Part shown: piece by piece, positions 1 to 6,344 of the stretch
How positions within the stretch are numbered: the stretch's first letter is position 1
How the letters are laid out: the number at the start of each line of letters is the position of its first letter
DNA from: Spirochaetes bacterium ADurb.Bin110
GTDB taxonomy: Bacteria > Spirochaetota > Spirochaetia > Treponematales > Rectinemataceae
NCBI GenBank assembly: GCA_002070755.1
Contig: MWDY01000062.1
Span: 1 to 9,267 of the forward strand
Length of the DNA: 9,267 bases
Reading direction: 5' to 3'
The notes under the pieces: generated by a model
What the model was told of the DNA's origin: nothing
Databases searched by the model: none
The model's input: only the letters and a program-made list of their open reading frames with translations
Position numbers and translations under genes: made by a program

Positions 1-1
1 C

Positions 2-517
2 ATTGCAAAAGGATATGCAGCCGACGAAGTCGAAAAGATTCTCACGAGGGCAAAAGTCAAAGCCGCTGTAATAGACCTTGGTGGCAATGTTTTCGTATAT
101 GGAACTAAAAAAGACAAAACCCCTTGGCGCGTTGGAATCCAGAACCCCGAATTAGAGCGTGGAGACTACATCGGCATTGTGGAAGGCCCTCAGATGACCG
201 TGGTAACATCCGGCATCTACGAGCGCTACTTCATAGAAAACGGCAAGCGCTACCATCACATAATGGACACGAAGACGGGCTTCCCTGTGGATAATGGCTT
301 ATTATCTGTTTCGATCATCGGCCAGAGCAGCATCGATGCTGATGCGCTTTCGACCTCGCTTTTCGCCCTTGGCATCGAAAAAGGAATGGAGCTCTTAAAG
401 CAATTTCCCGACACCTATGCGATATTTATCGATAAAGATAAAAAGATATATCTTAACCCGGGCGCAGAGAAAGTGTTCACGCTGCTGGATAAAAGCTATA
501 GGTTGGCAGAAAGATAG
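2..517 (+). CDS. apbE: FAD:protein FMN transferase (ApbE family), 3' part
   Basis: The gene enters from beyond the left edge; 171 C-terminal residues are visible and read without a stop from base 2. The family transfers FMN from FAD to a threonine of target flavoproteins, usually outside or at the membrane, using Mg2+. Visible family motifs, in order, are IAKGYAAD at the start, DLGGNVFVYG about residues 25-34, the W-VGIQNP strand, TSGIYERYF, HHIMDTKTGFP, and the Mg2+-site segment DADALSTSLFALG near bases 340-376. An internal ATG/GTG would give a shorter protein, but the conserved upstream residues show the gene starts outside the window. It is richer in GC than the genes downstream (33 of 60 bases in 121-180 by hand count), so it probably belongs to the chromosomal backbone next to the defence locus. 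The N-terminal lipoprotein or signal region cannot be seen. Family assignment is confident. Confidence 0.93.
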   Translation: MAKGYAADEVEKILTRAKVKAAVIDLGGNVFVYGTKKDKTPWRVGIQNPELERGDYIGIVEGPQMTVVTSGIYERYFIENGKRYHHIMDTKTGFPVDNGLLSVSIIGQSSIDADALSTSLFALGIEKGMELLKQFPDTYAIFIDKDKKIYLNPGAEKVFTLLDKSYRLAER

Positions 518-519
518 CG

Positions 520-537
520 AAAAAGACCTCTCTTTTT
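520..537 (+). terminator. weak terminator-like hairpin after apbE
   Basis: Immediately after the apbE stop, AAAAAGA (520-526) and TCTTTTT (531-537) are perfect inverted repeats around a 4-base CCTC loop, ending in a T run. The stem is nearly all A-T, so it would be a weak terminator and could act in both directions. It is the only terminator candidate seen between apbE and hsdM. Confidence 0.35.
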
Positions 538-555
538 AATCCTTCTCCTAAAGAT

Positions 556-636
556 AATTGAATCAATTCTGAAAGATGATATTGATTTCAATCTTAGCTT
601 GCGCTTCAATAGAACTGTTATATTATATTGATTTCA
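556..636 (+). promoter_or_regulatory. cluster of ATTGA/TCAAT half-sites, possible operator
   Basis: Two short palindromes lie in the hsdM upstream region: AATTGA-A-TCAATT (556-568) and ATTGA-TT-TCAAT (581-592). A further TCAAT is at 606-610 and a further ATTGA at 627-631. The 12-mer ATATTGATTTCA occurs at 579-590 and again at 625-636, so the copies start 46 bases apart. In all, three ATTGA and three TCAAT words occur in about 75 bases. This spacing around the likely promoter would suit binding of a dimeric repressor or control protein, but no regulator gene is visible in the window. AT-rich chance repetition is the alternative. Confidence 0.35.
616..624 (+). promoter_or_regulatory. possible extended -10 promoter for the hsd operon
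   Basis: TG-T-TATATT (616-624) fits an extended -10 element with five of six matches to TATAAT. No good -35 is present at ideal spacing; TTGCGC at 599-604 is closer than usual (14 bases). Transcription would begin near 630, giving a leader of about 45 bases before the hsdM start, and the ATTGA word at 627-631 would overlap the start point. This is an inference from base sequence only. Confidence 0.35.
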
Positions 637-663
637 TGATAACTATGTAAAAATCTAGAGGTT

Positions 664-668
664 GGAGG
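664..668 (+). promoter_or_regulatory. ribosome-binding site that fixes the hsdM start
   Basis: GGAGG lies five bases before ATG 674. An in-frame TTG at 662 would place this Shine-Dalgarno inside the coding region, so ATG 674 (protein beginning [13 protein letters not shown]) is the better start. Confidence 0.8.
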
Positions 669-673
669 ATTCC

Positions 674-1219
674 ATGAATCACATCGCGGAACTCGAAAAT
701 AGACTTTGGGACATAGCAGACGAATTGAGAGCAAACTCGGATTTAAGATCATCAGAGTATTCCTTGCCTGTCCTAGGCCTCATTTTTTTGAAATACGCTG
801 ATTCTCAATTTAGTAAACAGAGTAAAATCTTTTCACAAAAAGCAAGTCAGCGCCATGTAATAGGCAAAACAGACTATCAAGCTGCAGGTGTTATATATCT
901 GCCAGAGAAGGCACGATTTTCCTATCTGTTGACTCTTCCAGAAAGTAAAGACATTGCGAAAGCAATAAACCAGGCAATGGATATTATTGAAGCTGAAAAT
1001 GAAGATTTGAAAGGAGTTCTTCCAAAAACCTATAACAGATTTAGGAACAACCTGCTAGTTGAATTGATCAAACTTATGTCTTCGATTCCTGAGGACATCG
1101 AAGGAGATGCATTCGGTAGAATTTATGAATATTTTCTTGGCAAATTTGCCATGAATGAAGGCACGCAGGGTGGTGATTCTTTACACCCACATCGGTGGTC
1201 AAGCTTATTGTCTCAATAA
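674..1219 (+). CDS. 5' fragment of hsdM (N-terminal HsdM domain, out-of-frame tail)
   Basis: This is the open frame actually readable from ATG 674: 181 residues, of which 167 are true HsdM sequence and the last 14 (starting DSLHPHRW) are frameshift product before TAA 1217. It holds only the helical N-terminal domain and lacks the SAM-binding and NPPF catalytic motifs, so it could not methylate DNA alone. If translated it might still contact HsdS or DNA, but this is speculative. Confidence 0.6.
   Translation: MNHIAELENRLWDIADELRANSDLRSSEYSLPVLGLIFLKYADSQFSKQSKIFSQKASQRHVIGKTDYQAAGVIYLPEKARFSYLLTLPESKDIAKAINQAMDIIEAENEDLKGVLPKTYNRFRNNLLVELIKLMSSIPEDIEGDAFGRIYEYFLGKFAMNEGTQGGDSLHPHRWSSLLSQ
1172..1183 (+). 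other. frameshift site in hsdM
   Basis: The codons GGT GA- TTC TTT would encode GG-E-FF with one extra A or G after 1176. If the lost base is A, the ancestral sequence was GAATTC. There is no homopolymer longer than three bases here, and slippage of GAT to TGA would not be favoured, so a simple one-base deletion or read error is the best explanation. Confidence 0.8.
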
Positions 1220-2223
1220 TTGAGCCTTTTCATGGCAAGATTCTCGATCCTGCATGTGGCTCTGGCGGCATGTTTGTTCAAAGCGCCGAATTTGTCCAAG
1301 AACACAAGAAAAGACCTGTTGATGAAATCAGTATCTATGGTCAGGAAAAAACAAAAGAGACCGTCAACCTTTGCAAAATGAACCTAGCAGTCCATGGCCT
1401 CTCTGGTGATATAAAGCAAGCTAATTCCTATTATGAAGACCTTCACGATATGGTTGGGAATTTCGATTTTGTGATGGCAAATCCCCCATTCAATGTCAAT
1501 AGAATCGATAAAGAGCGCATAAAAAACGATAGAAGCCATTTTCCTTTAGGCTTGCCTACGGCAGATAATGGAAATTATATCTGGATACAGCTATTTTATA
1601 GTGCGCTCAATAAAAATGGCCGTGCTGGATTCGTGATGGCAAATTCGGCAAGCGATGCACGCAGTAGCGAGTTAGAGTTAAGAAAAAAATTGATTCAAGA
1701 GAGAGTGGTTGATGTGATGGTTGCTGTAGGTCCGAATTTCTTTTACACGGTGACGCTTCCCTGCACATTGTGGTTTTTGGATAAGGCAAAAAGAAATACT
1801 GAGAGAAAAGATAAGGTCCTTTTTATTGATGCTCGCAATATTTACACTCAAATCGATAGATCACATCGCGAATTTACTCCAGAGCAGATAGAATTTATCG
1901 CAAATATTGTCCGCCTTTATCGCGGCCAGCCTATTGAGATCGTACATGGGAGCTTAGATCTCATAAAGGAAAAATTTTCTGAAGGCAAATATCAAGATGT
2001 GGTTGGTTTGTGTAGGGTTGCTACATTAAAAGAAATAGAAGAGCAGGGTTGGAGCTTAAATCCTGGGCGATATGTCGGCGTCATTGAAGACAATGGTGAT
2101 GGGTTAGATTTTAAGCAGAGGCTAGAAGAACTAAATGAAGAACTGGAAGCCCTCAATCAGGAAGCAAATGAATTAGAAATGCGCATAGCAGAAAATATAG
2201 AAAAGATATCGGAGGCACAGTAG
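1195..2223 (+). CDS. 3' fragment of hsdM (catalytic domain)
   Basis: The in-frame catalytic part is open back to just after a TGA at 1174-1176. It carries [10 protein letters not shown], the NPPF motif, and the coiled-coil C-terminus that in this family contacts partner subunits. The first possible start is GTG 1195, which overlaps the end of the upstream fragment by 25 bases but has no Shine-Dalgarno before it. Separate translation by reinitiation is possible but weakly supported, and the product would lack the N-terminal domain. Confidence 0.5.
   Translation: MVKLIVSIIEPFHGKILDPACGSGGMFVQSAEFVQEHKKRPVDEISIYGQEKTKETVNLCKMNLAVHGLSGDIKQANSYYEDLHDMVGNFDFVMANPPFNVNRIDKERIKNDRSHFPLGLPTADNGNYIWIQLFYSALNKNGRAGFVMANSASDARSSELELRKKLIQERVVDVMVAVGPNFFYTVTLPCTLWFLDKAKRNTERKDKVLFIDARNIYTQIDRSHREFTPEQIEFIANIVRLYRGQPIEIVHGSLDLIKEKFSEGKYQDVVGLCRVATLKEIEEQGWSLNPGRYVGVIEDNGDGLDFKQRLEELNEELEALNQEANELEMRIAENIEKISEAQ
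2211..2215 (+). promoter_or_regulatory. ribosome-binding site for the ATPase gene, inside the end of hsdM
   Basis: GGAGG sits eight bases before ATG 2224 and within the last codons of hsdM, whose TAG directly precedes the ATG. This arrangement implies translation coupled to the hsdM frame. Confidence 0.75.
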
Positions 2224-5133
2224 ATGGCTGCATCCATTAGTTATCCAAGGGGTTCGGAATGGCGGAAATGGGATTTACATATTCATACAAAGTCAGACTT
2301 GGCATATAAGTATAACTCTGATAGAAGCATTTCAAAAAGGGAAAAAGATGATAATGAATACCCAGGAATATTTGTTGAGCATCTTTACTCTATTGATAAT
2401 TTAGGAGCCATTGCGATAACAGATCACAATCATGGTGATTGGATAGATAGAATAATAAGAGAAAACGAGGCTTATGCTCTATCACAATTGAGAGATAAAA
2501 TAGTAATATTCCCTGGTGTCGAAGTGGAAAGTAGTGATGGAATTCACCTATTAGTTATCTTCAATCCTGATACGGCGCCCGATGGCACAAACCGCGATTT
2601 TAGACGAAAGACATGGAAAGAAACAATAGAACATTTTCTTACATCTATACAAGTGAAGAACGTAAATAATTCTAGTAAGACTACTGAAGAGATATTGGAG
2701 GAAGCTGAAAAATGGGACGCTATAGTAATTTTTGCTCATGTCACATCGGATAAAGGGTTCTTCAAAATAAGCAGCGGCTACTCAAAGACTAGAATTTATA
2801 AACATAGGCTAACGCAAATATTTCAGATTTCTAGCAATTTTCAACTAGATATCGGGCAACAGAACATTGTCGAAGGAAAGGATAAAAACTATATTGATGA
2901 TTGTGGTAAATGCAAATCCGTTTCTTGTATCACCGCAAGTGATGCAAAGGATCTTGATGATATAGGGAAAAGCAATCTATGGATAAAAGCTGATCCAACT
3001 TTTCAAGGTCTAAAACAGATCATATATGAACCAGAAGAAAGAATTTACATCGGACAGGAACCGCCTAGAAAAATAGAAAGAAATAAAATTATCCAATCAA
3101 TTACAATATCACATTCAAATGGATGGTTCCGCGATGGGGTATGTTTGCTATTAAACGAAGAATTGGTAGCTATTATAGGAGGAAAGGGTTCAGGAAAGAC
3201 AGCTTTCCTAGATTTTATTAGCTATGCTACAGAGAATTATAAAGACTACCAAACAAACGAATCTAAATCTAGATCATTCCTAAAGAGGGCATTTAAGCAA
3301 CTAAAAGGAACAAGCATAAAGATTGATTGGCAAGATGGGTCTGTTGACCAGAAAGCAATCGGAAGCACATTGGAAGAATCTGATAAGAGAGCGAAAGTAA
3401 GATATCTACCTCAGGATTATGTTGATCAACTATGTTCAGAGTCGGGAAAGCACGATCTTGAAAATCAGATAGATGATGTTATTTTTCAGAATCTACCAGA
3501 AGAAGATAAAGCCAACTTCATCAATTTTAGCGACTATAGTGATACTCAGTTAAGAATCGTGAACACTAAGAAGAAAGAAATCTCAACTGAGATAAAAGAG
3601 AAGAACGCGCTCATTTATCAATGCAAATTACAGATACAATCTAAAGACGATAAGATTGAGCAAAAGACGGATATAGAGAAGCAAATCGACGCATTGAATA
3701 TAGAAATTGGAAGAATAGCTGAAGAAATGCAAGAAACAGGGGAACAAAAGGAGCTATTCAATAAGACTCAGTCTTTGAATAAAGACAAAGCAGATTTGCA
3801 AAAATCTATCTCCCAACTAAATTTGAACATACTAAAGATCGATGAAATAAAACATAAAATCACGCTTTTTCTTAAGTATGCAGACGAATTTAAAAAGGAA
3901 ATAATGCCAGATCTTGATGTTCTAGATGTCCTGAGAAATGATACCATGAAGCTAGAAGTGCTTTTACTTCCAGCTAATATACTTAAAATACTCGAAGATA
4001 AGAGCTTGGAATTTGAATCTAATATAGTAACACTAAAATCAAAATTAAATAATATTAATGAACAACTAGAAACTTTGCGAAATCTAGCAACTATTGAAGA
4101 GACAAAGCGAGATAAACTAAGCAAAATAAATAGATCATTATCTGAATTAAATGGAAAGAAAAATATCCTAGAAAAGGATATCAAAAGAATAGAAGATTCT
4201 AAGAAAACTTTGAGAATGCTTATTAATGAAAGACAAACGCTTCTTCTTAGTTACTTTGACATCCTTTTGGAGGAGAAAGAGAAGCTCAAAGCAATTTATT
4301 CGCCATTAAAGAATATTCTCCAAACAAGCACAGAGGAAAATCAACAGTTGTTTGATTTTGTGGTCAGATTCAATTTTGATTTAGAGTCTATGGCGAATGA
4401 AGGATATAACCTTATAGATTTAAGGTCAGAGGGGTCATTTCGGCAGTCAAAACCGGAAATGCTTGAGAAGGAATTGGAGAAAATTAGATCTCAGTTAAAC
4501 CTTGAATGCGGCGAACTATCTCAGAACAACAAACGGAGTATAGTAGAGTTTGTTGCAGATGTTGAGGAGTTATTTAATAAAGCTGGAACATCAATCGGAT
4601 CGCAGCTAAAAACAAAAACTTATACTGAGGAGGACTTTGATAACTGGCTATATTCCACAAGATATTATAGCATAAGTTATTCTATAAATTTTAATGGTAT
4701 AGATCTCGATAGTTTATCTCCTGGCCTAAAAGGTGTTGCTCTTCTTATTTTATTTTTAGAACTAGATAAAGAGGATAAAAGACCTATTCTTATCGATCAA
4801 CCAGAGGAGAATCTGGATAATCGATTTGTATATCTAACATTAGTGAAATATTTTAGGAAAGCAAAAAAGAATAGACAGGTGATAATTGCCACACATAATC
4901 CAAATCTTGTTGTTAATACTGATTCCGAACAAGTAATAGTTGCAAATTTTGACAAGAAGCGGGAGAAGCAGAATTCAAAAATAGCATACATCAGTGGTTC
5001 GCTTGAAAATACTTTTAGGGATAATTCAAAGAGCAGTATTTTAGAGAGACAAGGAATCAAGGAGCATGTTTGTGAGATACTTGAAGGCGGTCGAGAAGCG
5101 TTCGAGAAGAGAGAAAAGAAGTATGGATTTTAA
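2224..5133 (+). CDS. PHP-domain / SMC-like AAA ATPase (TrlF-like), embedded in hsd operon
   Basis: The product is 969 residues and intact. Residues 1-250 form a PHP (polymerase/histidinol phosphatase) metal-dependent phosphoesterase-like domain: RGSEWRKWDLHIHT with H19 and H21, ITDHN with D67 and H68, GVEVE with E100, AHVTSD with H172, and SDAK at 239-242. An ABC/SMC-type ATPase follows: Walker A GGKGSGKT (319-326), Q-loop-like YLPQDYV (394-400), coiled coil about 440-690, a signature-like LSPGLKG (831-837), Walker B ILIDQPEENLD (855-865) and a switch histidine in ATHNPN (H891). This layout matches, from memory, proteins annotated as TrlF-family AAA-like ATPases. No signal peptide or membrane segment is seen, so it is cytoplasmic. 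It lies between hsdM and hsdS and is lower in GC (12 to 22 of 60 in the rows counted). A role as an accessory defence nuclease or nucleotide-processing enzyme is inferred from position; no substrate can be read. The last PHP motif has K242 instead of His. Confidence 0.85.
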   Translation: MAASISYPRGSEWRKWDLHIHTKSDLAYKYNSDRSISKREKDDNEYPGIFVEHLYSIDNLGAIAITDHNHGDWIDRIIRENEAYALSQLRDKIVIFPGVEVESSDGIHLLVIFNPDTAPDGTNRDFRRKTWKETIEHFLTSIQVKNVNNSSKTTEEILEEAEKWDAIVIFAHVTSDKGFFKISSGYSKTRIYKHRLTQIFQISSNFQLDIGQQNIVEGKDKNYIDDCGKCKSVSCITASDAKDLDDIGKSNLWIKADPTFQGLKQIIYEPEERIYIGQEPPRKIERNKIIQSITISHSNGWFRDGVCLLLNEELVAIIGGKGSGKTAFLDFISYATENYKDYQTNESKSRSFLKRAFKQLKGTSIKIDWQDGSVDQKAIGSTLEESDKRAKVRYLPQDYVDQLCSESGKHDLENQIDDVIFQNLPEEDKANFINFSDYSDTQLRIVNTKKKEISTEIKEKNALIYQCKLQIQSKDDKIEQKTDIEKQIDALNIEIGRIAEEMQETGEQKELFNKTQSLNKDKADLQKSISQLNLNILKIDEIKHKITLFLKYADEFKKEIMPDLDVLDVLRNDTMKLEVLLLPANILKILEDKSLEFESNIVTLKSKLNNINEQLETLRNLATIEETKRDKLSKINRSLSELNGKKNILEKDIKRIEDSKKTLRMLINERQTLLLSYFDILLEEKEKLKAIYSPLKNILQTSTEENQQLFDFVVRFNFDLESMANEGYNLIDLRSEGSFRQSKPEMLEKELEKIRSQLNLECGELSQNNKRSIVEFVADVEELFNKAGTSIGSQLKTKTYTEEDFDNWLYSTRYYSISYSINFNGIDLDSLSPGLKGVALLILFLELDKEDKRPILIDQPEENLDNRFVYLTLVKYFRKAKKNRQVIIATHNPNLVVNTDSEQVIVANFDKKREKQNSKIAYISGSLENTFRDNSKSSILERQGIKEHVCEILEGGREAFEKREKKYGF

Positions 5134-5159
5134 GATAATCAGGATTCATTAGCCCGATT

Positions 5160-6344
5160 ATGAAATCCATCAAATTTAGAGACTTTATTACTCTACAGAG
5201 AGGATTCGATTTGCCAAAGTATTGTATGGTTGATGCAGAATATCCGGTTATCGGTTCAACGTCGATTATTGGTTATCACAATCAGTATAAAGTTGAGCCA
5301 CCGGGTGTTGTTACTGGCAGGAGCGGTTCTCTGGGAAGGGTACAATACATTAAGGAACGTTATTGGCCCCATAATACATGCCTATGGGTAAAAGATTTCA
5401 AAGGGAATGATCCTTTATATGTTTATTACTTTTTGCAAACTTTATCACTGGCTCAATATAACACCGGAGTTGGCGTTCCGACACTAAACCGTAACCATTT
5501 ATATGCTCTTGACATTCAAATTCATGATTTGGTTGAGCAGCGTAAAATTGCTTGTATCCTTTCAGCTTACGATGAGCTTATCGAAAATAATACTCGTCGA
5601 ATTCAAATACTTGAAGAAATGGCGCAGAGGATATATCGAGAATTGTTCGTTGATTTTAGATTTCCTGGATATCAAGAAACAAGGTTCGTTGATTCAGAAA
5701 TGGGGAGAATTCCTGAGAGATGGCAAATAGGAAAGGTTTCTGACATTATGCAGGTACTAGGAGGGTATCCATTCAAAAGCAAAACATACTTGAGAGAAGG
5801 AACGTATGGAATCGTAACTATCAAGAATGTGAAAGATGGTCTTTTCCTTAGCAGTTGTGAGAGTTTTATTAATGATCTGCCAAAAAATATGAAAGACCAT
5901 TGTGTCCTGCATGATGGAGATATTTTATTGTCATTAACTGGGAATGTAGGAAGAGCCTGCTTGATATTCGGCTCTGATTATTCAAAATATCTATTGAATC
6001 AGAGAGTGGCAAAATTAGTAACAAAGAGCGATTATCATTATTCATTCATATATGAGCTCTGCAGATCAAAAGAATTCCAAGAAAAATTGATTTCTATTTC
6101 TACGGGTGTAGCTCAACAGAATCTTAGCCCAATAGAAATGGGTAAAATAAGTATAATAATACCCGAAGATAGCATGATGGAATATTATTCAGAAATTATA
6201 TATCCGCTCCTAAATGAAATCATTATTCTAAATAATCAGAATCTAATGCTTAGAAACTCGCGCGATCTTCTCCTCGCTAAGCTTATTTCGGGCGAGCTTG
6301 ATGTATCAAATTTAGATATTGCTATAAGTGAGCCAGAATCATGA
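5160..6344 (+). CDS. hsdS: type I restriction-modification specificity subunit
   Basis: HsdS recognises the bipartite DNA target and holds the methyltransferase and nuclease subunits together. The 394-residue product has the usual two-repeat layout: target-recognition domain 1 about residues 1-120 (including GSTSIIGYHN and VVTGRSGSLG), a central conserved helix about 125-163 (VEQRKIACILSAYDELIENN onward), target-recognition domain 2 about 180-335 (IPERW, LLSLTGNVG, STGVAQQNL), and a C-terminal conserved helix ending LLLAKLISGEL. Both halves are complete and no frameshift is seen. The start is 26 bases after the ATPase stop; only a weak AGGA at 5141-5144, farther away than ideal, precedes it, so the start is moderately certain. 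Its last bases overlap the hsdR start. The second domain is more AT-rich than the first, as is common for exchanged recognition domains. The target sequence cannot be deduced. Confidence 0.93.
   Translation: MKSIKFRDFITLQRGFDLPKYCMVDAEYPVIGSTSIIGYHNQYKVEPPGVVTGRSGSLGRVQYIKERYWPHNTCLWVKDFKGNDPLYVYYFLQTLSLAQYNTGVGVPTLNRNHLYALDIQIHDLVEQRKIACILSAYDELIENNTRRIQILEEMAQRIYRELFVDFRFPGYQETRFVDSEMGRIPERWQIGKVSDIMQVLGGYPFKSKTYLREGTYGIVTIKNVKDGLFLSSCESFINDLPKNMKDHCVLHDGDILLSLTGNVGRACLIFGSDYSKYLLNQRVAKLVTKSDYHYSFIYELCRSKEFQEKLISISTGVAQQNLSPIEMGKISIIIPEDSMMEYYSEIIYPLLNEIIILNNQNLMLRNSRDLLLAKLISGELDVSNLDIAISEPES

Larger units (their letters stand above)
674..2223 (+). pseudogene. hsdM: type I restriction-modification methyltransferase subunit, frameshifted
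   Basis: HsdM is the N6-adenine methyltransferase of type I systems; two copies join one HsdS to methylate the target. The first 167 codons encode the N-terminal helical domain ([37 protein letters not shown]). After GGT 1172-1174 the frame breaks: the next bases read GAT TCT TTA, but one more base after 1176 would give [13 protein letters not shown], the standard HsdM motif. Reading then continues from 1177 for 348 residues, with the SAM-binding motif [10 protein letters not shown] (from 1246), catalytic NPPF (1480-1491), and a C-terminal coiled coil ending at TAG 2221. The restored protein is 516 residues, the usual HsdM length, so nothing else is missing. No slippery heptamer or simple repeat at the break suggests programmed or phase-variable shifting. 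A one-base sequencing error is the main alternative. The gene leads the operon and abuts the ATPase gene. Confidence 0.85.

Noticed and set aside
662..676. TTG 662 as the hsdM start
   Set aside because: It would overlap the GGAGG Shine-Dalgarno at 664-668, which is ideally placed for ATG 674.
1160..1219. Programmed ribosomal frameshift or phase-variable tract in hsdM
   Set aside because: There is no slippery heptamer, long homopolymer or short tandem repeat at the break, and -1 slippage would pair the tRNA with TGA.
3768..4184. Antisense open frames opposite the ATPase coiled coil
   Set aside because: They have low-complexity Ser/Phe/Leu-rich products expected from the reverse of Lys/Glu-rich coiled coil, with no ribosome-binding site or family likeness.
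5503..5730. Short + strand open frame inside hsdS
   Set aside because: It lies entirely within the well-supported hsdS frame and encodes nothing recognisable.
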